From Thinopyrum elongatum (taxonomy: Eukaryota; Streptophyta; Magnoliopsida; Poales; Poaceae): a DNA stretch of 64,000 nt. The notes under the pieces are model-generated. The model was not told where the DNA came from. It saw only the letters and a list, made by a program, of their open reading frames with translations, and did not search any database. The translations under genes were made by a program, and so were the position numbers. The stretch covers positions 302,420,566 through 302,484,565 of the forward strand of contig CM022303.1 of assembly GCA_011799875.1 (NCBI GenBank). The letters are read 5' to 3'. Position 1 is the first letter of the stretch; the number at the start of each line of letters is the position of its first letter. This document shows positions 23,992 through 35,264 of the stretch, piece by piece.

Positions 23992-25277
23992 TGCTACTTC
24001 TTGAGCTTCCGTTTGTTTTTTCCTTGAAGAGGAAAGGGTGATGCAGCAAAGTAGAGATAAGTATTTCCCTCAGTTTGAGAACCAAGGTATCAATCCAGCA
24101 GGAGGAACACACAAGTCACCAATGGCTGCACCTACACAAACAAACAAATACTTGCACCCAATGCGATAAAGAGGTTGTCAATCCCTTCACGGTTACTTGC
24201 AAGGATGAGATCTGATAGAGATAGGTATAAAAGATAAATAAAAGTGCAAAACAAAGAAAAAGTAAATAAATTGCAGCAAGGTATTTTTGGGTTTTTGGTT
24301 TTATAGATCTGAAAATAATATGATAAAAATAGACCCGGGGGCCATAGCTTTCACTAGAGGCTTCTCTCTTGAAAGAACGCATACGGTGGGTAAACAAATT
24401 ACTGTTGAGCAATTGATAGAAAAGCGCAAAGTTATGACGATGTCTAAGGCAATGATCCTGAATATAGGCATCATGTCCGTGACAAGTAGACCGGCTCCTG
24501 CCTGCATCTACTACTATTACTCCACACATCAACCGCTATCCAGCATGCATCTAGTGTATTAAGTTAACAAGAACGAGTAACGCCTTAAGCAAGATGACAT
24601 GATGTAGAGGGATAGATCCAATAAATATGGTATAAACCCCATATTTTTATCCTTAATGGCAACAATACAAATACATGCCTCGCTACCCCTTCTGTCACTG
24701 GGTGAGGACACCGCAAGATTGAACCCAAAACAAAGCACCTCTCCCATTGCAAGATAAATCAATCTAGTTGGCCAAACCAAACCAATAGATCGGAGAGAAA
24801 TACAAAGCTATCTTAGTCATGCATAAAAGAGTTTAAAGAAGACTCAAATAATATTCATAGATAATTTGATCATAAATCCACAATTCATCGGATCTCAACA
24901 AACGCACCGCAAAAGAAGATTACATCGAATATAACTCCAAGAACATTGAGGAGAACATTGTATTGAAGATCAAAGAGAGAGAAGAAGCCATCTAGCTACT
25001 AGCTATGGACCCGTAGGTCTGTGGTAAACTACTCACACATCATCGGAAGGGCAGCAAGGTTGATGTAGAGGCCCTCCATGATCGAATCCCCCTCCGGCAG
25101 AGTACCAGAACAGGTCTCTAGATGGGATCTCACGAGGACAGAAACTTGCGGCGGCGGAAAAGTATTTTTTGTGTGCCCTCTGGTATACCGAGAATATTTG
25201 GGTATTTATGTAGCTGGAATTACGGTTAGGGAAGCCACGGGGGCCACAAGCTTGGGATGCGCCCCCTAGGGCGCGGC
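23992..25277 (-). repeat. El-4 5' LTR, first piece
   Basis: 1,286 bp, collinear with 18488-19775. It breaks at gcggc (25273-25277), where G5 is inserted. Confidence 0.92.
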
Positions 25278-25550
25278 TGATACGTCCATTTTGGATCATG
25301 TTTTGCTACTGTTATTTATATTGTTTTTAGGTATAATAATGCTTTTTGGAGTAATTCTAAAGCCTTTTTCTCTCATAATATGCAAGGTTCACACAAAGAA
25401 GGAGAATACCGGCAGCTGGAATTCTGGACCTGAAAAAGCTACGTCAGGCCACCTATTCTGCACAACTCCAAATGACCTGAAACTTCACGGAGAATTTTTA
25501 TGGAATATATAAGAATTATTGGAGAAAAAAGTTCCAAAGGGGGCCCACCA

Positions 25551-25614
25551 GGTGGGCACAACCCACCTGGGCGCGCCAGGGAGCCCAGGCGCGCCTTGGT
25601 GGGTTGTGCCCACC
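25551..25614 (+). other. GC-rich hairpin in G5 LTR
   Basis: Arms 25551-25577 and 25588-25614 pair at 25 of 27 positions, with a 10-base loop. Each arm has a gggcacaaccc core and a GGCGCGCC end. It ends 20 bases before the TATA box. The 3' LTR copy (34205 onward) has a partly damaged right arm. Confidence 0.8.
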
Positions 25615-25633
25615 TCCGGTGCCCCTCTTCTGG

Positions 25634-25640
25634 TATATAA
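25634..25640 (+). promoter_or_regulatory. TATA box of G5 5' LTR
   Basis: TATATAA in the context ctggTATATAAgtcatttt. Same site at 34298-34304 in the 3' LTR. It is the likely Pol II promoter for the genomic RNA. Confidence 0.7.
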
Positions 25641-26791
25641 GTCATTTTGACCTAGAAAAAATAAGGGGAGGACCTTCGGGACAAAACGCCGCCGTCTCGA
25701 GGTGGAACTTGGGCAGGAGCACTTTTGCCCTCCGACGGAGTGATTCCGCTGTGGGAACTTCCCTCCCGGAGGGGGAAATCATCGTCATCATCATCACTAA
25801 CAACTCTCCCATCTTGGGGAGGGCAATCTCCATCAACATCTTCAACAGCACCATCTCCTCTCAAACCTTCATCACTTGTGTTCAATCTTTGTACCGGAAC
25901 CTTAGATTGGTGCTTGTGGGTGACTAGTAGTGTTGATTACATCTTGTAGTTGATTACTATATGGTTTATTTGGTGGAAGATTATATGTTCAGATCCATTA
26001 TGCTATTTAATACCCCTCTGATCTTGAGCATGATTATCATTTGTGAGTAGTTACTTTTGTTCTTGAGGTCACGGGAGAAATCTTGTTGCAAGTAATCATG
26101 TGAACTTGATATGTCTTCGATATTTTGATGGTATGTATGTTGTGATTCCCTCAGTGGTGTCATGTGAACGTCGACTACATGACACTTCACCATATTTGGG
26201 CCTAAGGGAATGCATTGTGGAGTAGTTATTAGATGATGGGTTGCGAGAGTGACAGAAGCTTAAACCCTAGTTTATGTGCTATTCCATAAGGGACCGATTT
26301 GGATCCAAAAGTTTAATGCTATGGTTAGATTTATTCTTAATACTTTTCTCATAGTTGCGGATGCTTGCGAGGGGGTTAATCATAAGTAGGAGGCTTGTTC
26401 AAGTAAGAACAGCACCTAAGCACCGGTCCACCCACATATCAAATTATTAAAGTAGCGAACACAAATCAAACCAACATGATGAAAGTGACTAGATGAAATT
26501 CCTGTGTGCCCTCAAGAACGCTTTGCTTATCATAAGAGACCGTTTTGGCCTGTCCTTTGTCTCAAAAGGATTGGGCTACCTTGCTGCACTTTTTTTACTG
26601 TTACCGTTGCTTGCTTGTTACAAATTACCTTGCTATCAAACTACTCGCTACTTATAATTTCAGTGCTTGCAGAGAATACCTTACTGAAAACTACTTGTCA
26701 TTTCCTTCTGCTCCTCGTTGGGTTCGACACTCTTACTCTCGAAAGGACTATGATTGATCCCCTATACTTGTGGGTCATCAAGGCTCTTTTT

Positions 26792-26809
26792 TGGTGCCGT
26801 TGTCGGGGA
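26792..26809 (+). other. Primer binding site of G5
   Basis: TGGTGCCGTTGTCGGGGA, two changes from the tRNA-Asp-type PBS, 11 bases after the LTR. Confidence 0.8.
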
Positions 26810-26871
26810 GTGAAGCGCTCTTGGTAAGTGGAAATCGGTAAGGAAAAATTATTACTACGCGCTGAAATTTA

Positions 26872-27705
26872 TTGTCACTTGTTACTATGGAAAATAATAC
26901 GTTGAGGGGTTTGTTCGGGGTATCTTCACCTCGACCGGAACCACAATTAGTTACCCCTCAACCTACTGCACCTACTGAAAATATTGGTTATGAAATTCCT
27001 TCGGGTATGATAGAACAACTGCTAGCTAATCCTTATGCAGGAGATGGAACCGAACATCCCGATATGCATTTGATATATGTCGATGAAATTTGTGTATTAT
27101 TTAAGCTTGCAGGTTTAACCGGAGATGAAGCTAAGAAGAAGGTTTACCCTTTATCTTTGAAGGGAAAAGCATTGGCATGGTATAGGCTATGCGATGATAT
27201 TGGCTCCTAGAATTAGAATCGATTGAAATTGGAATTTCACCAAAAAAATTATCCTATGCATCTAGTTCATCGTGATCAGAATTATATATATAATTTTTGG
27301 CCTCGTGAAGGAGAAAGTATCGCTCTAGCTTGGGGGAGGCTTAAGTCAATGTTATATTCATACCCCAATCATGAGCTCTCAAGAGAAATTATTATTCAGA
27401 ATTTTTATGCTCGGCTTTCTCGTGATGATCAATCCATGCTTGATACTTCTTGTACTGGTTCCTTTATGAAGAAGACTATTGAATTCAGGTGGGATCTTTT
27501 AGAAAGAATTAAACACAACTCTGAAGATTGGGAACTCGACAAAGGTAAAGAGTCAGGTATTAAGCTTAAGTATGATTGTGTTAAATCTTTTATGAATACC
27601 GATGCTTTTCAAAAGTTTAGCACTAAATATGGACTTGACTCTGAGATAGTAGCCTCCTTTTGTGAATCATTTTCTACTCATGTTGATCTCCCTAAGGAGA
27701 AGTGA
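26872..27705 (+). pseudogene. G5 gag
   Basis: The gag region of the polyprotein begins at ATG 26872 (or the in-frame 26887, which starts MENNTLRG and is more likely). The core contains the KVYPLSLKGKALAWY helix and the FWPREGESIALAWGRLKSML and IIIQNFYARL segments typical of plant Gypsy Gag. No CCHC zinc knuckle is visible. Stops interrupt it at 27208-27210 (TAG), a few codons later (TAG) and at 27703 (TGA). At each, a Trp codon (TGG) is the likely original, judging by position in the family. The frame continues unchanged into protease. Confidence 0.88.
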
Positions 27706-27861
27706 TTTAAATATCACCCACCTATTAAAGAAGAAATTAAAGAACTGGTAATAGCTAAAGATGAAACTATTATTTATAATGTTGATCCAGTCGTTTCTAC
27801 TCCTTATATTCAAAAACCACCTTTCCCTGTTAGGATAAAGGAACATGCTAAAGTTTCAACT

Positions 27862-28374
27862 GTGGTCAACAAAAGTTATATTAGAGCATCCAAACCTGCT
27901 GAACAAATCAAAGTAGAACCTAGTGTTGATATGGTTAAAGATCTCCTGGTTGAAAATATAGATGGGCATGTTATTTACTTTTGTGATCAAGCTGCTAGAA
28001 TTGCCAAACCCGATGAAAAAGATAAACATAGACCTGTTGTTGACATGCCTGTTGTCTCAGTTAAAATAGGAGATCACTGTTATCATGGTTTATATGACAT
28101 AGGTGCTAGCGTGAGTGCTATTCCTTTTACCTTATATCAAGAAATTATGAATGATATAGCACCCGCTGAAATAGAAGACATAGATGTTACTATTAAACTT
28201 GTTAATAGAGACACCATCACACCACTTGGGATTGTTAGAGATGTTGAAGTCTTGTGTGGGAAAATAAAATACCCTACTGATTTTCTTGTTCTAGGTTCCC
28301 CACAAGATGACTTTTGTCCCATTATCTTTGGTAGACCTTTCTTGAACAACATCAATGCTAAAATAGATTGTTAG
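27862..28374 (+). pseudogene. G5 protease region
   Basis: Same frame as gag. The aspartic protease active-site motif appears as YDIGASVSAIP, followed by the flap region and the family motif IIFGRPFLNN. Protease cleaves the polyprotein in the particle. A TAG at 28372 interrupts the link to the RT part; a further open stretch (28459-28806) with acidic linker sequence ends with a TGA at 28804, where Arg (CGA) is the likely original. Confidence 0.85.
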
Positions 28375-28875
28375 AAACATACTGTCGGTGTTAGTTTTGG
28401 TGATGAGTCTCATGAGTTTAATTTTTCTAAGTTTAGTAGAAAACATCATAAGAAAGAATTGTCTAGTAAGGATGAAATAATTGGTCTTGCCTCTATTGCC
28501 GTGCCTCCTACAGATCCACTAGAACAGTATTTGCTAGACCATGAAAATGATATGCATATGCATGAAAGAAATGAGATAGAATTTTTTTTCTTTGAACAAC
28601 GACCTCTGCTTAAACATAATTTGCCTATTGAAACTCTAGGAGGTCCTCCTCCACCTAAAGGTGATCCTGTGTTTGAATTAAAACAATTGCCAGACACATT
28701 GAAATATGCTTATCTTGATGAGAAAAAGATATATCATGTTATTATTAGCGCTAACCTTTCAGAACATGAAGAAGAAAGATTATTGAAGGTTCTAAAGAAG
28801 CACTGAGCTGCTATTGGATATACTCTTGATGATTTAAAGGGCATTAGTCCCACTCTCTGTCAGCATAAAATTAAT

Positions 28876-30372
28876 ATGGAACCTGATGCTAAACCCGTTG
28901 TTGATCACCAACGATTTTTAAATCCTAAAATGAAAGAAGTGGTAAGAACTGAAATATTGAAGCTTCTGGAAGCAGGTATAATCTATCCTATAGCTGATAG
29001 TAGATGGGTAAGTCCCGTTCATTGTGTCCCTAAGAACGGAGGTATTACTGTTGTTCCTAATGATAAAAATGAACTTATCCCACAAAGAATTGTTACTGGC
29101 TACAGAATGGTAATTGATTTTAGAAAATTAAATAAAGCATATAGAAAAGATCATTACCCTTTGCCTTTTGTTGATCAAATGCTAGAAAGATTATCTAAGA
29201 ACACACACTTTCGTTTTCTTGATGGATATTCTGGTTTTTCTCAAATACCTGTTTCACAACCTGATCAAGAGAAAACCACCTTTACTTGTCCTTTTGGAAC
29301 TTATGCTTATAGACATATGCCTTTTGGTTTATGTAATGCACCTGCTACCTTTCAAAGATGTATGACTGCTATATTCTCTAATTTTTGTGAAAAGATTATT
29401 GAGGTTTTCATGGATGATTTTTCCGTTTACGGAACTTCTTTTGATGATTGCATAAGCAACCTTGATCGAGTTTTGGAGATATGCGAGCAAACTAATCTTG
29501 TCTTGAATTGGGAGAAGTGCCACTTTATGGTTAATGAAGGTATTGTCTTGGGACATAAAATTTCTGAACGAGGTATTGAGGTGGATAAAGCTAAAGTTGA
29601 TGCAATTGAGAAAATGCCATGTCCTAAAGATATCAAAGGTATTTGTAGTTTCCTCGGTCATGCTGGTTTCTATAGGAGATTTATTAAAGACTTCTCTAAA
29701 ATTTCTAGGCCTCTTACAAATCTTTTACAAAAGAATGTTCCATTTGTTTTTTATGATGATTGTGTAGAAGCCTTTGAAACACTTAAGAAAGCCTTAATTT
29801 CTGCACCTATTGTTCAACCACCTGATTGGAACTTGCCTTTTGAAATTATGTGTGATGCTAGTGATTATGCTGTTGGTGTTGTTCAAGGACAAAGAGTTGA
29901 TAAGAAATTAAATGTCATTCATTATGCTAGTAAAACTCTAGACAGTGCCCAACGCAATTATGCTACTACTGAAAAAGAATTTTTAGCAGTTGTGTTTGCT
30001 TGTGACAAATTTAGATCTTACATTGTTGATTCTAAAGTGATTGTTCACACTGATCATGCTGCTATAAAATATCTTATGGAAAAGAAAGATGCTAAACCTA
30101 GACTTATTAGGTGGGTTCTTTTGCTGCAAGAATTTGACTTACATATCACTGATAGAAAGGGAGCTGAGAACCCCGTTGATGATAACTTGTCTAGGTTAGA
30201 GAATATCCTTGATGACCCACAACCTATTAATGATAATTTCCCTGATGAACAATTAGCTGCAATAAATGTTTCTTATAACACTCCTTGGTATGCTGACTAT
30301 GCTAATTACATTGTTGCTAAATACATACCACCTAGTTTCACATACCAACAAAAGAAAAAAATTCTTCTATGA
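28876..30372 (+). pseudogene. G5 reverse transcriptase and RNase H
   Basis: A 498-codon open stretch in the gag frame. RT motifs in order: a [11 protein letters not shown] block, [27 protein letters not shown] and the catalytic FMDDFSVYG (YxDD box with Phe and Met). It is followed by the [16 protein letters not shown] connection and RNase H with CDASDYAVG, the Glu of TEKEFLAVV and [10 protein letters not shown]. All expected catalytic acids are visible. The frame is lost at the A run 30355-30361, where one extra A shifts into a stop. Confidence 0.93.
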
Positions 30373-31603
30373 TTTATGACACTACTTTTGGGATGACCCA
30401 CATCTTTATAAAGGAGTAGATGGTATTATTAGACGTTGTGTACCTGAGCATGAACAGGGACAAATCCTACAGAAATGTCACTCCGAAGCTTATGGAGGGC
30501 ATCATGCGGGAGATAGAACTGCTCACAAGGTATTGCAATCTGGTTTTTATTGGCCTACTCTATTCAAGGATGCCCGTAAGTTTGTTTTATCTTGTGATGA
30601 ATGTCAAAGAATTGGTAATATTGGTAAGCGTCAAGAAATGCCTATGAATTATTCACTTGTTGTTGAACCATTTGATGTTTGGGGTTTTGATTACATGGGA
30701 CCTTTTCCTTCCTCTAATGGGTATACTCATATTTTGGTTGCTGTTGATTATGTTACTAAGTGGGTAGAAGCTATTCCAACTAGTAGTGCTGATCACAACA
30801 CCTCTATTAAAATGCTTAAGGAAGTTATTTTCCCAAGGTTTGGAGTCCCTAGATATTTAATGACTGATGATGGTTCACATTTTATTCATGGTGCTTTCCG
30901 TAAAATGCTTGCTAAGTATGATGTTAACCATAGAATTGCATCACCCTATCATCCTCAGTCTAGTGGTCAAGTTGAACTTAGCAATAGAGTAAAGTTAATA
31001 TTACAAAAAACTGTCAATAGGTCCAGGAAGAATTGGTCTAAGAAATTAGATGATGCACTTTGGGCTTACAGAACAGCATATAAAAATCCTATGGGTATGT
31101 CTCCTTATAACATGGTTTATGGAAAAGCTTGTCATTTACCTCTTGAGTTAGAACACAAAGCATATTGGGCAATTAAAGAACTCAACTATGATTTCAAACT
31201 TGCTGGTGAAAAGAGGTTATTTGATATCAGCTCACTAGATGAATGGAGAACCCAAGCTTATGAAAATGCTAAGTTATTTAAAGAAAAAGTTAAAAGATGG
31301 CATGATAAGAGAATCCAAAAGTGTGAGTTTAAAGTTGGAGAATATGTTCTTTTGTACAACTATCATTTCAGATTCTTTGCAGGAAAACTCCTCTCCAAAT
31401 GGGAAGGACCATATGTTATCGAGGAGGTTTATCGATCTGGAGCTATCAAAATAAATAATGCCGAGGGTACAAACCCGAAGGTTGTCAATGGGAAAAGAAT
31501 AAAACATTATATCTCAGGTACGCCCATTAATGTTGAAAGCAATATTATCCAAACTATGACACCGGAAGAACACATAAAGGAAACCTTCCGGAATACTCCA
31601 TAA
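30362..31603 (+). pseudogene. G5 integrase
   Basis: Continues pol in the next frame after the one-base shift. It has one TGA at 30377, then is open to the stop at 31601. The His/Cys zinc-binding region (GGHHAGDRTAH ... CDECQ) is followed by the DDE core: WGFDYMGPFPSS, TDDGSHFIHG and the Glu in SSGQVELSNR. The C-terminal part holds the GKRIKHYI stretch and ends soon after. No chromodomain follows. Integrase inserts the cDNA and makes the five-base TSD. Confidence 0.92.
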
Positions 31604-31732
31604 TCGTAAAAAAGGAGGAGGTACGTGATACGGTAAGTAAACGGACTCCGCAAAATCCACAAAAATATTTTCTATCAGTTTTGGAATATATCAAAAATTA
31701 GGAAAATAAGAAACAACCAGGAAGGAACCCCT

Positions 31733-31796
31733 GGTGGGCACAAGACACCAGGGCGCGCCTGGCTTGCCAGGTGCGCCCAGGTGGGTTGTGCCCACC
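31733..31796 (+). other. LTR-like GC-rich hairpin behind pol
   Basis: Arms 31733-31759 and 31770-31796 pair over most of their length and are visibly homologous to the LTR hairpin 25551-25614 (ggtgggcacaa..., GGCGCGCC, gggttgtgcccacc). It sits between pol and the third ORF. Confidence 0.7.
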
Positions 31797-31855
31797 TCGG
31801 GTACCTTCCGGACTCCGTTTTTCTTCCATTTTCTTGTTCCCCAAGATAAAAAATC

Positions 31856-31863
31856 TTTATATA
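31856..31863 (+). promoter_or_regulatory. TATA box of the internal promoter for ORF3
   Basis: TTTATATA followed by a C run, 60 bases after the hairpin and about 90 bases before the ORF3 start codon. This is the same order (hairpin, TATA, leader) as in the LTR. Confidence 0.55.
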
Positions 31864-31952
31864 CCCCCCAAATCTATTGACCACTCTATCGCGAAGAAAT
31901 CTTCTATTTTCTTTTCTTGCTGTTTTCGGTCAGATCTGTTAAGCCAGGCATC

Positions 31953-32342
31953 ATGTCTTCTCCCTCCTCCAACAACGTAGAAGAGGAGGCTTGGTTAAAG
32001 AGAGAAGATCCCAAAGAAGTCGTCAAAGGGGACAAGAGCAAGGAGGCCACTAGAGATCAAGCGCCGGTGGTCGAGCAAGCCTTGCCTGCCGAGGAGGAAG
32101 AAGAAGATATCCTTAAACCTTACTATGATCATCTTACCCCCACTGAGATTGAAGCCTTTCGGATCATCGAAACGGTTCGTGTGCAAAATAAATATCTCAC
32201 CCGTGAAAATATTCTATTGCAAGAGCATATCATCGCCCTCCAGAGCATCATCCGTAGATTGGAGTATCTTTTGAGCTTGAAGAATAAGATTGCTACTACT
32301 TCATCAACACCACCTTCTTCTTCATCACCAAAGGAAAATTGA
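31953..32342 (+). CDS. G5 ORF3: acidic coiled-coil protein, 129 residues
   Basis: I chose the ATG at 31953 (MSSPSSNN) over the in-frame 31917 because it follows the TATA box at leader distance. Residues 1-60 are Ser/Glu-rich and acidic with an EEEEED run. Residues 70-110 are a strong heptad pattern (VQNKYLTRENILLQEHIIAL, then IIRRLEYLLSL), a likely coiled coil. The tail is Thr/Ser/Pro-rich. The frame is intact although gag-pol carries six stops. It is not an envelope-like protein: no signal peptide or membrane segment is visible. Third ORFs behind pol are known in Athila/Tat elements; function here is unknown. Confidence 0.65.
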   Translation: MSSPSSNNVEEEAWLKREDPKEVVKGDKSKEATRDQAPVVEQALPAEEEEEDILKPYYDHLTPTEIEAFRIIETVRVQNKYLTRENILLQEHIIALQSIIRRLEYLLSLKNKIATTSSTPPSSSSPKEN

Positions 32343-33931
32343 GTATCGGGTATGTGCACTCCCCTTGGCTTGTGCCAAGCTTGGGGGAGGTGCCCCGGTA
32401 TCGTATCACCTCCACTATCTTTTGCCTTTACTTATCTTAGTTCGATCCATAGTTATCTTTTGCTTTAGATGAATAAAAGTTTGGTTCGATCCTTTCTTTT
32501 TGAGTGTTTGCTTAGTGATCTATCCTTGTAATCGTGTGCGAGATATATAATAAAGTTTAGTTTGAGTTTTCTTTTCTTTTTCTTTCATGTTCAATAAAAA
32601 GAAAGGAAATAAATGAAAAAGATCATAAGCTAATCTTATGGTAAGTAATGACATCACATAAGGAAGAGTATAAGTAGAAAATTTTATTGGAGGCTTACAA
32701 ACATAGCATTGGTCAATGATGCAATTCATGAAAGAATTAATAAGGGAAGAGAAGATTCACATGCAAATACACTATCTTGGACATCTTTTGTGATTGTGAG
32801 CCCCCATCAAAATATTATATGCCAAAATTGTTGACGTTGGACAAGAAAACAACGTAACGATTTATGTTTGTTCATATTCACATAGAAGTTGTATTGTCAT
32901 AGATCCTTTAACATGTGGTGCTTGGCCCCCATCTTTGCTAGCCAAAAATTCCGCACTAAGTAGAGATACTACTTGTGCATCCAAAACCCTTAAACCCAAA
33001 TCTTGTTTTGAGAGTCCACCATACCCACCTATGTATTGAGTAAGATCCTTCAAGTAAGTTGTCATCGGTGCAAAAAGGCAATAAAAATTGCTTCTAAAAG
33101 TGTTGGATCATTTAGTGTAAGAGAAAACTGAGCATTGTACGAACTTGTGATGGCAAAGAATAAAAGTGACAGACTGCATAATAAAGGTTGCTATCATAAG
33201 GGGAAATATAACGTGACGTTCTTTTGCACTAAGAGATTGAGCATACAAACGAAAAGCGCATGGCAACCTCTGCTTCCCTCTGCGAAGGGCCTATCTTTTA
33301 CTTTTATGTATTTACTTTTATGCAAGAGTCAAAGTATTTCTCTCTATTCCTTTTTATTTTTCTCTTTTGGCAAGCATCATGTGGTGAGGAAAGATCAAGG
33401 CACATATATCCAGTTGGATATGGGTAGCATGAGTTATTATTGTTGACATCACCCTTGCGGTGAATATGTTGGGTGGAGAAAACTATAAGCCCCTATCTTT
33501 CTATGTGTCCGGTTGAAACTTTTTACTCATGTGTATGCGGTGAGTGTTAGCAATTATAGAAGACTATATGATGGTTGATTATGTGGACTTCCCAAAAAGG
33601 CTCCAATATGTGACCCTTCCTGAAAAGATGATGAATTGTAGTTGCAAAGTTGACTGAGAACATAGTTTGTTGGTTTTCAATAGAGTTTATGCTTTATACT
33701 TCGATGTTGTGATGAATTGTTACTTGTTCATGAGAAGTCTATGATAGAAGTTATATGATAAAAGTTCTATGATAAAGTTTTATGTTAAAGTTTGTTGCTG
33801 TTATAATAATATACATGATGCTTCTATGTCCGTATTTTGTTTTTATCGACACCTCTCTCTCTAAGCATGTGGACATGTTTTTCGATTTCGGTTTTCGCTT
33901 GAGGACAAGCGAGGTCTAAGCTTGGGGGAGT
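32343..33931 (+). other. G5 3' non-coding region with PPT-like copy and PPT
   Basis: No convincing gene. A PPT-like CAAGCTTGGGGGAGG lies right after ORF3 (32376-32390). The true PPT TAAGCTTGGGGGAGT is at 33917-33931, touching the 3' LTR. The stretch 33268-33290 is the empty counterpart of the solo-LTR site in El-3. Confidence 0.75.
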
Positions 33932-35249
33932 TGATACGTCCATTTTGCATCATGTTTTCCTACTGTTATTTATATTGTTTTTAGGTATAATAATGCTTTT
34001 TGGAGTAATTCTAATGCCTTTTCTCTCATAATATGCAAGGTTCACACAAAGAGGGAGAATACCGGCAGCTGGAATTCTGAACCTAAAAAAGCTACGTCAG
34101 GCCACCTATTCTGCACAACTCCAAATGAGCTGAAACTTCACGAAGCATTTTTATGGAATATATAAGAATTATTGGAGCAAATAAGTACCAGAGGGGGGCC
34201 ACCAGGTGGGCACAACCCACCTGGGCGCGCCAGGGAGCCCAGGCGCGCCCTGGTGGGTTTTGCCCTCTTCGGCCCACCTCCGGTGCCCCTCTTCTGGTAT
34301 ATAAGTCATTTTGATCTAGAAAAAATAAGGCGAGGACTTTCGGGACGAAGCGCTGCCGTCTCGAGGTGGTACTTGGGCAGGAGCACTTTTGCCCTCCGGC
34401 GGAGCGATTCCGCCGGGGGAACTTCCCTCACGGAGGGGGAAATCATCGTCATCATCATCACCAACAACTCTCCCATCTTGGGGAGGGAAATCTCCATCAA
34501 CATCTTCAACAGCACCATCTCCTCTCAAACCCTAGTTCATGTCTTGTGTTCAATCTTTGTACCGGAACCTTAGATTGGTGCTTGTGAGTGACTAGTAGTG
34601 TTGATTACATCTTGTAGTTGATTACTATATGGTTTATTTGGTGGAAGATTATATGTTCAGATCCATTATGCTATTTAATACCCCTCTGATCTTGAGCATG
34701 ATTATCATTTGTGAGTAGTTACTTTTGTTCTTGAGGTCACGGGAGAAATCTTGTTGCAAGTAATCATGTGAACTTGATATGTCTTCGATATTTTGATGGT
34801 ATGTATGTTGTGATTCCCTTAGTGGTGTCATGTGACCGTCGACTACATGACACTTCACCATATTTGGGCCTAAGGGAATGCATTGTGGAGTATTTATTAG
34901 ATGATGGGTTGCGAGAGTGATAGAAGCTTAAACCCTAGTTTATGCACTATTCCATAAGGGACCGATTTGGATCCAAAAGTTTAATGCTATGGTTAGATTT
35001 ATTCTTAATACTTTTCTCGTAGTTGCGAATGCTTGCGAGGGGGTTAATCATAAGTAGGAGGCTTGTTCAAGTAAGACCATCACCTAAGCACCGGTCCACC
35101 CACATATCAAATTATCAAAGTAGCGAACACAAATCTAACCAACATGATGAAAGTGACTAGGTGAAATTCCCGTGTGCCCTCAAGAACGCTTTGCTTATCA
35201 TAAGAGATCATTTTGGCCTGTCCTTTGCCTCAAAAGGATTGGGCTACCT

Positions 35250-35264
35250 TGCAGCACTTTTGTT
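35250..35264. repeat. LINE target site duplication, left copy
   Basis: tgcagcacttttgtt, repeated exactly at 37665-37679. A 15-base TSD is typical of target-primed LINE insertion. Confidence 0.85.

Larger units (their letters stand above)
25278..26780 (+). repeat. G5 5' LTR (1,503 bp)
   Basis: Starts TGATACGTCC and ends GGGTCATCA. It contains a strong GC-rich hairpin, a TATA box, and a CATCATCATC microsatellite (25770-25795). The open frames at 25604-25949 overlap the untranslated leader and are not supported as genes. Confidence 0.93.

Noticed and set aside
25604..25949. Open frames in the G5 LTRs (also at 34172-34587)
   Set aside because: They overlap the TATA box and leader; the two LTR copies have different frame breaks.
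29329..29661. Minus-strand frames opposite G5 RT
   Set aside because: Shadow frames of a clearly coding RT region on the other strand.
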